Source: Rhodocyclaceae bacterium (GTDB lineage Bacteria > Pseudomonadota > Gammaproteobacteria > Burkholderiales > Rhodocyclaceae). Taken from it: a stretch of DNA of 64,000 nucleotides. Under the pieces are notes generated by a model, which worked only from the letters and a program-made list of their open reading frames with translations, was not told the origin of the DNA and ran no database searches. The position numbers and the translations under genes were made by a program. Below, piece after piece: positions 11,549-21,501 of this stretch (position 1 is its first letter; every line of letters begins with the position of its first letter). The stretch lies in the NCBI GenBank assembly GCA_019455325.1, contig JACFMQ010000001.1, forward strand, positions 259,071-323,070, read 5' to 3'.

Positions 11549-12462
11549 CAAGCACGCCGCCTCGATGGACCGCTGCCGAACTTGCCGAAGAGGCCGCAAT
11601 CTCTGCCGCCCAATTCCGGGCCGAGCGCCTGGCCGTCACCGATTCCTGGGAGACGCACTACAACCAGGCGCGGAGCAAGTTCGAGCTGCTTTTCAAGAAA
11701 CTGAACGACCTCACCTCTGGCGCAATCACCGACGACAACCTGGCCGAAGCCTATGGCCTGGGCCTCGGCGAAGCGCTGCGCTACCTGGCCGGCCCGCCAA
11801 TCTCGGATGACGATCTGCAAGTCATCGCCGACGTCGATTCGATCGCCCCCGGCATCCTGAAGAGAGACCCCGCGGCGCTGCGCAAGGTGTTCGGGGTCAT
11901 CGAGCGCGTGATCGACCCGTACCGCTTCCCCTGGGTGGAAGCCGGCGGCGCGCCGACCGACCGGCAGCGCGAGGCGGCCTTGCTGGCGTCGTCCGTGCTC
12001 CTCGCCGCGCAGCGCATTGCGACCGAGCGGCGCAACGAGGGCAAGGAGAACCAAGAGACGAAGGTCAAGGACTACCTTCGCAGCCAAGGCTTCACCGACG
12101 CCCCGGCCGTGGCGATCAACACCATCGTTAAGGGGCCGCAGGCCATGCAGTTCTGCGCGGAATGCCAGCTCGGCGAGCGCAAGGCCGATGTCGTCGTGCG
12201 CTTGCACGACACGCGCCTCATGGCGATCGAATGCAAGGTGTCGAACAGCGCGACCAACAGCGTCAAGCGTCTGAACAACGACGCGGCCGTCAAGGCCGAA
12301 TACTGGATCAAGCAGTTCGGCGCTGCGCAGGTCGTGCCGGCCGCTGCGCTGGCCGGCGTCTTCAAGGTGCTGAACCTCGAACAGGCGCAGGCGCGCGGCC
12401 TCTCCCTTTTCTGGTCACACGATCTCGACAAGCTCGGCGCGTTCATCGACGCCACGAGGTGA
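11545..12462 (+). CDS. XamI-family type II restriction endonuclease
   Basis: A 305-residue protein closely resembling the XamI family. The conserved stretches FGVIERVIDPYRFPWVE, RRNEGKENQE, the D-x(n)-ExK catalytic core (Asp215 in RKADVVVRL; Glu229 and Lys231 in AIECKVSNS), TNSVKRLNNDAAVKA and GVFKVLNLEQAQ are all present. The PD-(D/E)xK residues appear intact, so the enzyme should be active. The family prototype recognises GTCGAC (SalI isoschizomer); the same specificity here is inference. Translational coupling to the methylase (ATGA overlap) ensures the methylase is made first. A strong terminator follows. Confidence 0.9.
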   Translation: MTSTPPRWTAAELAEEAAISAAQFRAERLAVTDSWETHYNQARSKFELLFKKLNDLTSGAITDDNLAEAYGLGLGEALRYLAGPPISDDDLQVIADVDSIAPGILKRDPAALRKVFGVIERVIDPYRFPWVEAGGAPTDRQREAALLASSVLLAAQRIATERRNEGKENQETKVKDYLRSQGFTDAPAVAINTIVKGPQAMQFCAECQLGERKADVVVRLHDTRLMAIECKVSNSATNSVKRLNNDAAVKAEYWIKQFGAAQVVPAAALAGVFKVLNLEQAQARGLSLFWSHDLDKLGAFIDATR

Positions 12463-12469
12463 GGGCATG

Positions 12470-12501
12470 AAAAACCCGCCGGTCGGAACGGGCGGGTTTT
12501 T
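12470..12501. terminator. Strong bidirectional intrinsic terminator
   Basis: AAAAACCCGCC and GGCGGGTTTTT form a GC stem flanked by A5 and T5 tracts, with a 10-nt loop. It lies between the convergent restriction gene and ettA and should end transcription from both sides. Confidence 0.9.
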
Positions 12502-12518
12502 CTCGGGCGCTTCGCCGA

Positions 12519-14183
<1,665 letters not shown>

Positions 14184-14320
14184 GGCTTTCCGTAAACGGG
14201 ATGGATTGCAAAGGGCGCAAGTTTACCCGACGGGGCAGGGCGGCGTCAGCCGGATCGGGGCGGTCGGCGGGGAACTCCGCTAAACTGCCGCCTCCGTCGT
14301 TTTTCCCGGACCGCCGCCCG

Positions 14321-15664
14321 ATGACTTCCCGCCAGCTCTTCCTCGTCGTCTTCATCGAAGGTTTCTGCTCGCTCGGCGCCGAGGTGCTGGCGCTGCGCCA
14401 GTTGATTCCGCACGTCGGCAGCAGCATCGTCGTCACCGCGCCGACCATCGGTCTCTTCCTGCTCGCGCTGGCGCTCGGCTATGCCTCGGGCGGGCGCATC
14501 GCCGGCGGCTACGTGGCGGTAGTGGCGCGCAACTTCCTGGTTTCCGGCTTCCTCGCTGCCGTCGGCCTGGCCGGCAACACTGTCGACGCGGTGTTCGCGC
14601 ACGTGCAGCCGGTGCCGCTCGCCTATCTCGTCTTCGTCGGCGGCGTGCTCTGTCCGATCGCCTGGCTGCTCGGCCAGACCGTGCCGGCGCTGACCAACCT
14701 GATGCGCCACGAGCGCGCCGGCGAGAAGGCCGGCTTCGCGCTCTACTGGTCCACGCTCGGCTCCTTTCTCAGCGCGGTGTCGCTTTCCTTGCTGGTCATG
14801 CAGTGGCTGGGCGTCAGCGCGGCGGTGGTGCTGGTGGCCGGGCTGCTCTTCGTCGGCGTCCTCGTCCTGTCCGGGGCGCGGCCGCGCATGCTGGCCTGGG
14901 TTGCCGCCGGCTCCGCCGCGCTGCTTTTCGCCAACCAGCGCCTGTGGGTGGTCGGCGAGACGGCCTACGCCACCTATGCCGTCGAGCCGGTGGCGCTCGA
15001 CTGGGCGAAGGACGCACAGGCCTTCAAGGTGAACAACTCGATCTCCTCGCTGATCGACGCCAGCGAGCCGCCGCACTACGCCGGCTACATCCGGCGCATG
15101 CGCCGGATCCTGCTCGAAGAGCTGGCCTACGACGGGCGCGACATCCTGGTCCTCGGCGCCGGCGGCTTCACGCTCTCGCACGACGAACCGAAGAACCGCT
15201 ACACCTACGTCGACATCGATCCGGCGATCCGCGGGCTGGCCGAGCGCCATTTCCTCAAGAGCGGGGCGAACGGCGAGTTCATCGCCGACGACGCGCGCCG
15301 CTTCGTGCGCGAGACCGAGCGCCGCTTCGACGCGGTGGTGGTCGACGTCTACACCGCCCGCATGTCGATCCCGTCGCACCTGGTGACGCGCGAGTTCTGG
15401 CAGGCCAGCAAGCGGGCGCTGCAGCCGGACGGCGTGATGCTCGCCAACCTGATCCTCGACGGCCGGCTGGCCACGCCTTACGCGCGCAATCTGCTCGCCA
15501 CCATCGAATCGGTCTACGGCCGCTGCGGCGTCGAGCTGCTGCATCGCGGGGAGCCGGCGAGCAACGTCGTCGTCGTCTGCCACAACGGCGAGTTATCGGC
15601 GCCCGCTGGTATCTATACCGACGAGCGCAACCGCGCCGACGCCGACGCGATTCTCGTCGACTGA
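14321..15664 (+). CDS. Membrane-fused spermidine synthase-like protein
   Basis: A 447-residue protein with two halves. The N-terminal ~210 residues contain about six to seven hydrophobic helices starting with EGFCSLGAEVLALRQLIPHVG, an MFS-like membrane region found in fused spermidine-synthase homologues. The C-terminal half has a Rossmann methyltransferase/spermidine-synthase fold: ILVLGAGGFTLSHD (nucleotide loop), YVDIDPAIRGLAERHFL (acidic residue that binds the ribose), FIADDARRFV, and VVVDVYTA. The usual catalytic Asp/Tyr set of true aminopropyltransferases is only partly evident, so the substrate is uncertain. It is monocistronic and divergent from ettA. The ribosome-binding site is weak. 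Confidence 0.8.
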   Translation: MTSRQLFLVVFIEGFCSLGAEVLALRQLIPHVGSSIVVTAPTIGLFLLALALGYASGGRIAGGYVAVVARNFLVSGFLAAVGLAGNTVDAVFAHVQPVPLAYLVFVGGVLCPIAWLLGQTVPALTNLMRHERAGEKAGFALYWSTLGSFLSAVSLSLLVMQWLGVSAAVVLVAGLLFVGVLVLSGARPRMLAWVAAGSAALLFANQRLWVVGETAYATYAVEPVALDWAKDAQAFKVNNSISSLIDASEPPHYAGYIRRMRRILLEELAYDGRDILVLGAGGFTLSHDEPKNRYTYVDIDPAIRGLAERHFLKSGANGEFIADDARRFVRETERRFDAVVVDVYTARMSIPSHLVTREFWQASKRALQPDGVMLANLILDGRLATPYARNLLATIESVYGRCGVELLHRGEPASNVVVVCHNGELSAPAGIYTDERNRADADAILVD

Positions 15665-15790
15665 CAGATCTTCGAACGAGGGACGTGAGTTGAAGCCTTA
15701 AATTCCAATCCTAAAATAATTTAACATAATACAAATTATGCGAACTATCGCAACGATGGGCGCGGCCCGTCGCAGGTTGCGCCTTGACCC
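15665..15790. other. AT-rich intergenic spacer with inverted repeat
   Basis: This short gap is conspicuously AT-rich against the surrounding GC-rich sequence. It contains the perfect inverted repeat CATAAT-ACAA-ATTATG at 15725-15740. It lies between two convergent genes, so it is not an obvious promoter; it could be a protein-binding or termination site. Confidence 0.4.
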
Positions 15791-16477
15791 TCATTGCCCC
15801 AGCATCCTTCTCGCCGACCCTCCCGATCCCTCATTCCGTTCCATCCACAGCAAGCCGTCCACATACGCCACGAAACGCCCCAGGTAATCCGGCGAAACCT
15901 CGCCCATCCGCTCCAGCGCACGCAGCGCGAGCAGGTGCGAGTTGAGAGGACCGGCGTTTTCCGGGGCCTGCGCCTGCGCCTCGGCCAGTTGCCGTTCGAC
16001 GCTGAGCCTCGACCAAGCGTCGCGGAAATAGCGCAGGGATTTCAACTCGGCGGCGGCTTCCGCCGGCTCGGGGTCGGCATGTTGTTCCGCGATGTGCTGC
16101 GCAAGACCTGCGGTCAGCGCGGCCAACGGCGCCGGCACGGGCGGATTCGCCAATTCGTCGATGCGCCGGCGCAGCCCGGCGAAATCTCCGGCGGCGAAGC
16201 ATTGCTGCAAGGCTTCGGCAGCGTCGGGATGGCGCGCCACCGCGCGGGCGAGCGCGCGCTCGGTCTCGCCCTGCGCCCGTGCGAAACGGGCCGCGTATTC
16301 CGCGACGGCCGCCGTCAGCCGCCCATCGAGCACGCGCCGAGCCTCGCCCCGCTGCGCCGCCGCACGGCGAGCCAGTGCTTCGAGAAAGCGGAAACGGACC
16401 GGATCGGCGCCCTCGGCGCCGCACGCGCGCAGCGCGGCCAACGGGTCGTCGCCGGTCGGTCGGGCAGCCTCAGCCAT
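15791..16477 (-). CDS. DUF2894 domain-containing protein
   Basis: A 228-residue, mostly helical protein without signal peptide or membrane segment. The C-terminal half carries the DUF2894 pattern: RYFRDAWSRLSVERQLAEA, PENAGPLNSHLLALRALERM and SPDYLGRFVAYVDGLLW. It is the last gene of a four-gene operon (DUF3348, DUF802/MotA-like, OmpA/MotB-like, DUF2894) and its start overlaps the OmpA-type gene by 8 bases. Function is unknown; the tight coupling suggests it is a cytoplasmic partner of the membrane motor-like pair. Confidence 0.82.
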   Translation of the reverse strand: MAEAARPTGDDPLAALRACGAEGADPVRFRFLEALARRAAAQRGEARRVLDGRLTAAVAEYAARFARAQGETERALARAVARHPDAAEALQQCFAAGDFAGLRRRIDELANPPVPAPLAALTAGLAQHIAEQHADPEPAEAAAELKSLRYFRDAWSRLSVERQLAEAQAQAPENAGPLNSHLLALRALERMGEVSPDYLGRFVAYVDGLLWMERNEGSGGSARRMLGQ

Positions 16478-17114
16478 CGCCTGCCGCGTGCGCCCTGGCC
16501 GTACGCGGCACCGGCGCCATTTCCACGCGCCGGTTCCGCGCGCGGCCGTCGGTGTCGGCGTTGGAGGCCACCGGCTGCTCGGCGCCGAACGCCGCGGCGA
16601 ACACCGACGACGACGGCACGCCGGCCTCGATCAGCGTACGCGTCACGGTCAGCGCGCGCTGCGCGGAGAGCTCCCAGTTGTCGGCGAAGCGGTGGTTGCT
16701 GTCGCGCACCGGGCGGTCGTCGGTGAAGCCGCTGACCATCAGCAGTTCCTCGCGCGCCGCGAGATAGGCACCGAGCGGCGGCGCCAGGCTCTTCAGCAGT
16801 TGCAGCCCCTCGGGCTGCAGCCGGTCGGAGTTGAGCGCGAAGAGCACGCTGCCGCTGATGCCGATGCGGCCGTCGTCCAGCGTCACGCGGCCGGCGGCGA
16901 GCGGCCCGGCAAGCGCCTTTTCCAGCGCCATGCGCCGCTGCTCTTCCATCTGCCGCTTCTTGACCTCGGCCTCCAGCGTGCTGGCCAGCTCCATCTGCAC
17001 GCCGAGCACGCCGACCAGGATCAGCACGAAGGCACCGAGCAGGCCGGCCATCAGGTCGCCGAACACGGCCCAGACCGGCGCCGCCCCTTCGACGCTGGCG
17101 TCCCCGTCTTCCAT
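16470..17114 (-). CDS. OmpA/MotB-like (ZorB-like) protein
   Basis: A 214-residue inner-membrane protein with a periplasmic OmpA domain. Near the N-terminus a single membrane helix follows an acidic residue (FGDLMAGLLGAFVLILVGV), the layout in which MotB, PomB and ZorB carry the Asp that conducts protons or sodium. A short coiled coil comes next (about 45-75), then an OmpA/MotB peptidoglycan-binding domain (FALNSDRL, VSGFTDDRPV, FADNWELSAQRALTV, GRARNRRVEM). Its start overlaps the stop of the MotA-like gene (TGATG), so the two should be made in a fixed ratio and assemble together. The long frame upstream of 17114 is antisense shadow. Confidence 0.88.
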   Translation of the reverse strand: MEDGDASVEGAAPVWAVFGDLMAGLLGAFVLILVGVLGVQMELASTLEAEVKKRQMEEQRRMALEKALAGPLAAGRVTLDDGRIGISGSVLFALNSDRLQPEGLQLLKSLAPPLGAYLAAREELLMVSGFTDDRPVRDSNHRFADNWELSAQRALTVTRTLIEAGVPSSSVFAAAFGAEQPVASNADTDGRARNRRVEMAPVPRTARAHAAGDG

Positions 17115-19039
17115 CAGCCTGCCTCGGCGGTGAGTGCCGCGTGTCGCTGCAGCCGCTGCAGGTCGCCGACGACCCGCTGCTGCGACATGACGCAGAGGTC
17201 GATCAGCTCGCGCGCCTGCGCCACGTAGTAGGCAAGCTGATCGTCGCTGCGGGCGAGCGATTTCCCGAGCGCGCCCTCGATGCGTTCGAGGCCGCCGACC
17301 AGCCTGTCGCCGGTCTCGCCGAAGCGCTGCACGGCGAAGGCGAAGGCTTCCGCGAGGCTGGCCACCTCGGCCGCGCCGCCGGTCACCTGCGCAACGGCGG
17401 CGGCGAGCGTCGCCGACTGGCCGTCGGCCGCCTCGGCGACGCGATCGCCGGCGCGGTCGAGCGCGGCCACGGCGGAAGCCGCCAGCGACGCGATCGCGGC
17501 CCGCTGTTCGGCGGCCGCGGCGTCGACCGTACCGAGCAGCGCCCCCAGCCCTTCCATGATGCGGCCGCGTTCGACGAGCAGTTCGTTGTCCCTGGCGACG
17601 CTCTCGGCAACCTGCTGGCGCAGTTCGCCGATGGCCTCGGCGGCGATGCGCGGCGCCTCGGCCGCGGTCTGCATCAGGCGGGCGATCTCGTCGATGGTCC
17701 TGCTTGCATGCCCCTGCGCGTGCTCGGCGATGCCCTGCGCGGTCGCTTCCAGCGTGCGGCAGATCGCCTGCTGCTGCGCCAGCGACTGCTCGCCGGCCTG
17801 CTGCCATTCCTGTCGCAGCGATGCGCCCATCGCTTCCACCGACTGCGCCAGCGCCGCCAATCGCCGTTCGTCGTGCGCGGCGAGATCGGAGCGCAAGGCC
17901 ACGTGCGCGTCGTTCACGCCGGCGAGCAATGCGGCCGAGCGCCGCTCGAAGCCCTCTGCGAAACCTTCCAGCGTCTGCCGCAGATCGCCGGCCAGCGCCT
18001 CGCTGCGCCGCTCGTGCCCGGCCAGCGCCGCGTTCCAGGTGTCGGCGACGGCGCCGGCGGTCGTGCCGAAACTCGCCGCAAGCCCGTCGAAGCGGGCCGC
18101 TGCGGTTGCCGCCATGCGCTCGTGCAGCGCCGTCGCCTCGCGCGCGAGGCCGGCCAGCGTCGCCTCGACCGCCGGCTGAATCGCCGCGCCGGCCAGCCGC
18201 GCGCTCTCGCCGAGGCTTTCCTTCAGCGAACGGTCGACGGCGCGCGCGAGTTCGCCGTAGGCCGCGCTCGCCTCACTCTGGAAGCGCGCCTGGTCGGCGA
18301 GCAGGCGCTCGTTCAGTTGCGCGTTCTGCCGCTCCAGCCGTGCCATCAGCGCGGCGAGCCCGTCGGCCACCTCGGGCAGCGCCCTACTCTGCGCCTGCAG
18401 CGCCTTGAAGGTCTCCTGCCGCTGGTGCACGAGCGAGAAGCCGCGCAGTTCGCCGGCGATCTTCGCATCCAGCGACCGGCCGACCAGCAGCCGCTCGCGG
18501 CGGCACAGCGCCGAGATCAGGCCGAGCATCGCCGACGCGGCGACGCCGGCGACCGAGGTGCCGAAGGCGAGGCCGAGGCCCTTCACCGGTGCGGCGAGCG
18601 CGGCGCGGATGGTCGGCAGGTCGGTCGTCGTCTCCAACGCGAGCACGGCGCCGTTCAGCGTCACCACCATGCCGAGGAAGGTGCCGAGCATGCCCAGCAT
18701 CACCAGCAGGCCGACGAGATAGGGCGCGACCGCCGGGCCGGGGAGACCGACGCGCTCGCCTTCGACGCGCAGACGCACGGCGTTCTGCAGCGAAGGATGC
18801 AGCCGGTCGAGCCATTCGCCGAGGCTCGCAAGGTTCGCGGGGATCGCGCCGAGCGCCGCTGCCAGCGAGTCGGTCGCCCGCTGGAAGCGCTGCAGTTCGA
18901 GCGCGCCGGCGACATAGACGGCGCCGATGATCGCGGTCATCGCCAGCGCCAGCGGGTGCGAGCCGGCATAGCCGACGCCGACCCAGACGATGGCGAGCAG
19001 ACCGGCCGCGAACGCGGCCAGGCAGATGTTCCTGTTCAT
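17114..19039 (-). CDS. DUF802 MotA/ExbB-like (ZorA-like) membrane protein with long coiled-coil tail
   Basis: A 641-residue protein. Four hydrophobic helices lie at about 5-25, 30-50, 104-132 and 150-180. The last two carry MotA/TolQ/ExbB-type motifs (LGMLGTFLGMVVTLNGA and LAFGTSVAGVAASAMLG). The remaining ~450 residues form an Ala/Glu/Arg/Leu-rich helical tail that should project into the cytoplasm. This layout, a MotA core plus a long tail followed by an OmpA/MotB partner, resembles ZorA of Zorya anti-phage systems. The DUF802 assignment is from family recognition. The operon partners are DUF3348 and DUF2894 rather than ZorC/ZorD, so the function is unknown; a proton-driven rotary complex is inference. 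Confidence 0.85.
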   Translation of the reverse strand: MNRNICLAAFAAGLLAIVWVGVGYAGSHPLALAMTAIIGAVYVAGALELQRFQRATDSLAAALGAIPANLASLGEWLDRLHPSLQNAVRLRVEGERVGLPGPAVAPYLVGLLVMLGMLGTFLGMVVTLNGAVLALETTTDLPTIRAALAAPVKGLGLAFGTSVAGVAASAMLGLISALCRRERLLVGRSLDAKIAGELRGFSLVHQRQETFKALQAQSRALPEVADGLAALMARLERQNAQLNERLLADQARFQSEASAAYGELARAVDRSLKESLGESARLAGAAIQPAVEATLAGLAREATALHERMAATAAARFDGLAASFGTTAGAVADTWNAALAGHERRSEALAGDLRQTLEGFAEGFERRSAALLAGVNDAHVALRSDLAAHDERRLAALAQSVEAMGASLRQEWQQAGEQSLAQQQAICRTLEATAQGIAEHAQGHASRTIDEIARLMQTAAEAPRIAAEAIGELRQQVAESVARDNELLVERGRIMEGLGALLGTVDAAAAEQRAAIASLAASAVAALDRAGDRVAEAADGQSATLAAAVAQVTGGAAEVASLAEAFAFAVQRFGETGDRLVGGLERIEGALGKSLARSDDQLAYYVAQARELIDLCVMSQQRVVGDLQRLQRHAALTAEAG

Positions 19040-19055
19040 TGCTGCGTGTTACCTC

Positions 19056-19736
19056 TCAAAACGATGCGCCGCCGTCGGCCGAGGCCGCGACCAGCCCGTC
19101 GACCGGCAGCAGACGAAATTCCAGTTCGGCGAGCAGTAGATCCCGCTGTTCGCGGCAAAACGCCGCCAGCCAGCCGTCGGACGCCGCTCCGGCATCGGCC
19201 GGCGGCGCCGCGCGCAGCCGCTCGAAGCGCCGTTCGAGCAAGTGCGGCACGCTCCCCAGCAGGGCGCGTTCGCGCTCGGCCAGCGCCCTTTCCATCACCG
19301 CGTCGAGCGCGGCGAGCCGCGCCAGCGCCGGCGAACGCGCCGCCAGCGCCTGCCGCGCCTGCGCGCGCAGCGGGCCGATGGCCGCCGCCATGTCGCGCTG
19401 GCGGGCGACGTAATGGCGGCGGAACGGCGCGAAGTCGGGCGCCGCAGACAGCGCGACGCCTCCCCTGCCCTCGTCGGCGGCGATCGAATCGGCCAGCGCG
19501 GCACGCACGCGCACCAGCGCCACGCCGGCGCCCTCCTCTCCCGGCGTCGCCGACTCGTCCCCACCACCGACAGCGAGGGCGCCGGAGAGCGCGATGGCAT
19601 CGGTGAGATTCAGCCATCCGCCCAGCCGCTCGGCCAAGGATCGCCTCGCCTCGGCGCCCTCCCCGGCGACCAGGCCGGCGAGAAGGCGGATGAGCCGCGG
19701 CCGGCCGAAACCGGTGTGCGGCGGCGGTCTTGTCAT
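19056..19736 (-). CDS. DUF3348 domain-containing protein
   Basis: A 226-residue cytoplasmic helical protein. The N-terminal RLIRLLAGLV, then RRSLAERLGGWLNLTDAIALSGAL, match the DUF3348 pattern known from betaproteobacteria; the central part contains an RRHYVARQRDMAA helix. It is the first gene of the four-gene operon and ends 16 bases before the DUF802 gene. No enzymatic motif is visible. Recurrent association with DUF802, OmpA and DUF2894 genes (recalled from other betaproteobacteria) suggests a structural or regulatory partner of the membrane complex. Confidence 0.82.
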   Translation of the reverse strand: MTRPPPHTGFGRPRLIRLLAGLVAGEGAEARRSLAERLGGWLNLTDAIALSGALAVGGGDESATPGEEGAGVALVRVRAALADSIAADEGRGGVALSAAPDFAPFRRHYVARQRDMAAAIGPLRAQARQALAARSPALARLAALDAVMERALAERERALLGSVPHLLERRFERLRAAPPADAGAASDGWLAAFCREQRDLLLAELEFRLLPVDGLVAASADGGASF

Positions 19737-19864
19737 GCCGTCGTGGAACCTGCAACTGATAGAAGGGGGCGCAGGCTACTACAAAGCGGCCGTCAGGTCA
19801 GCCCCACGGTGCGCGACCTGGAGCGCGGCGGACGAGATTGACGCCCAGGCACCGCAAACAGCAA

Positions 19865-19883
19865 AATAAGAACAATTCTCGAT
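19865..19883. promoter_or_regulatory. Putative Fur box upstream of the ECF sigma factor gene
   Basis: AATAAGAACAATTCTCGAT agrees at 14 of 18 scored positions with a palindromic Fur operator of the form AATGAGAAT-N-ATTCTCATT. It lies 56 bases before the GTG start of the FecI-like sigma gene, the expected place for iron control of a surface-signalling locus. Confidence 0.6.
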
Positions 19884-19938
19884 AGCCAGCCACCCTTCGG
19901 GCAGCCAGCCGACGCTTCCTACCTTTCCGGAGCCCCTC

Positions 19939-20436
19939 GTGTCCGCCGCCCATCCCGTCGCCGAACTCTACGCCGACCACCACCGCTGGCTGCATGCCTG
20001 GCTGCGCAAGAAGCTCGGCTGCACCCACCGCGCCGCCGACCTGGCGCACGATACCTTCCTGCGCCTGCTCAACCGCGAGGAGCCGGTCGCCATCCAGGAA
20101 CCCCGCGCCTTCCTGACCCGGGTCGCGCAAGGGCTGGTGTCCAACCACTTCCGGCGGCAGAAGATCGAACAGGCCTGGTTGGAAGCGCTCGCCCGATTGC
20201 CCGAGGCAGAGGCGCCTTCGCCGGAGAGCCGGGCGCTGATGCTGGAGACGCTGATCGAGATCGACCGGCGCCTGGACGCCCTCGGCCCCGCGGTCCGCCG
20301 GGCTTTCCTGCTCTTCCAGCTCGACGGCCTGCCGCAGGCCGAGATCGCCGCCCGCCTCGGGATTTCCGTTCCCACCGTCAAGCGCCACGTGGCCCGGGCG
20401 CTGGTCGCCTGCTGCTTTGACGATGCCGCCGGCTGA
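19939..20436 (+). CDS. fecI: ECF RNA polymerase sigma factor, FecI-type
   Basis: A 165-residue extracytoplasmic-function sigma factor. Region 2 (about 10-75: LYADHHRWLHAWLRKKLG, DLAHDTFLRLL, EPRAFLTRVAQ) binds the -10 and core enzyme. Region 4 (about 110-160: LDALGPAVRRAFLLFQLDG, EIAARLGISVPTVKRHVARAL) carries the helix-turn-helix for the -35. It starts with GTG; no earlier plausible start is present. FecR and an STN-domain TonB receptor follow, the standard cell-surface-signalling order, so the sigma factor likely activates the receptor gene when the matching siderophore or iron complex is bound. The symbol is by family analogy. Confidence 0.88.
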   Translation: MSAAHPVAELYADHHRWLHAWLRKKLGCTHRAADLAHDTFLRLLNREEPVAIQEPRAFLTRVAQGLVSNHFRRQKIEQAWLEALARLPEAEAPSPESRALMLETLIEIDRRLDALGPAVRRAFLLFQLDGLPQAEIAARLGISVPTVKRHVARALVACCFDDAAG

Positions 20437-21409
20437 AAAACCCGCCGCCGGCGGCGCACCCGACGCCCGCCAGCAGGCGGCGCTGTGGCTGATCGAGCTG
20501 CAGGACGACGCCGGCAACCCCGAACTGCGCGCCCGCTGGCAGCGCTGGCACGACGCCTCGCCGGAACACCGTGAAGCCTGGGCGAAGCTGGAAGCCTTCG
20601 GCGCCAGCCTGCGCCAGATGCCAGCCTCGTTGACCCAGGCCGCGCTGGCGCCCCGCAAGCCGGCCCGGCGCCGGGCAGTCAAGGCGCTGGCCCTGTTGAT
20701 CGCCGGCGGCGGCGCCGCCTTGCTCGCAGTCGGCCCGCAAAACATCCCGATCCATCTCGCCGGCCAGCGCACCGGCGCCGGCGAGCGCCGCCGGATCGTG
20801 CTCGACGACGGCAGCCGCATCGACCTCAACGCCGACAGCGCCCTCGACATCCATTTCAACGGCAGCGAGCGGCGCCTGCACCTGCACGCCGGCGAAATCC
20901 ACGTCGCCACCGCCCCCGACGACGCCCGGCGCCCGTTCTTCGTCGATACGCCGCACGGCCGCGCTCAGGCGCTCGGCACGCGCTTCACGGTGCGCACCGG
21001 CGACGGCAAGGACGGCAGCCGCGTGGCCGTCTACGAAGGCAGCGTGGCCATCCGCCCACGCCTAGCCACGGACGCCGAGCCGCTGATCCTCGCCGCCGGC
21101 CGGCAGGGCAGCTTCGGCGAACGCGCGACCGGCCCGGCAGGCGCCGCCAACGAAGCCGACGCTGCCTGGACGCGCGGCATCCTCGTCGCCGAAGACACGC
21201 CGCTGCCCGCCTTCATCGCCGAACTCGCCCGCCTCAGCGGCCGCCCGATGCACTGCGACCCGGCGCTCGCCGCGCTGAAGGTCAGCGGCACCTACCCGCT
21301 GGCCGACCCCGACGCCGTCCTCGCCCTGCTCGCCCGTGCCCTGCCGATCAGGATCGAACGTCGGCAACGATGGTGGGGCGCCGCCCGCCACGAAATTTTG
21401 CCGGCCTGA
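20423..21409 (+). CDS. fecR: FecR-family anti-sigma regulator
   Basis: A 328-residue inner-membrane regulator. The N-terminal cytoplasmic domain carries the DUF4880-type signature (AALWLIELQDD, RARWQRWHDASPEHREAW) that binds the sigma factor. One membrane helix (VKALALLIAGGGAALLAVG, about 90-108) follows, then the periplasmic FecR domain (RRIVLDDGSRIDLNADSAL, FFVDTPHGRAQALGTRF, VAVYEGSVAI). The C-terminal STN-like segment (DTPLPAFIAELARLSGRP) contacts the receptor's plug extension. The ATG at 20423 overlaps the sigma-factor gene; a TTG two codons earlier is less likely. It relays receptor occupancy to the sigma factor. Confidence 0.9.
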   Translation: MPPAEKPAAGGAPDARQQAALWLIELQDDAGNPELRARWQRWHDASPEHREAWAKLEAFGASLRQMPASLTQAALAPRKPARRRAVKALALLIAGGGAALLAVGPQNIPIHLAGQRTGAGERRRIVLDDGSRIDLNADSALDIHFNGSERRLHLHAGEIHVATAPDDARRPFFVDTPHGRAQALGTRFTVRTGDGKDGSRVAVYEGSVAIRPRLATDAEPLILAAGRQGSFGERATGPAGAANEADAAWTRGILVAEDTPLPAFIAELARLSGRPMHCDPALAALKVSGTYPLADPDAVLALLARALPIRIERRQRWWGAARHEILPA

Positions 21410-21501
21410 AAATTTTTTCGCAGACCTGATCCCTCTTCCGTTTTCGCGGGGCATGGATAACGAGAGCTTCGTTTTCCAATATCCAGCGAAAGGGGAAATT
21501 C

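Noticed and set aside
15791-19736. A complete Zorya defence system
   Set aside because: Only the ZorA/ZorB-like pair is present; there is no helicase or nuclease partner (ZorC, ZorD or ZorE), and the other two genes belong to DUF families.
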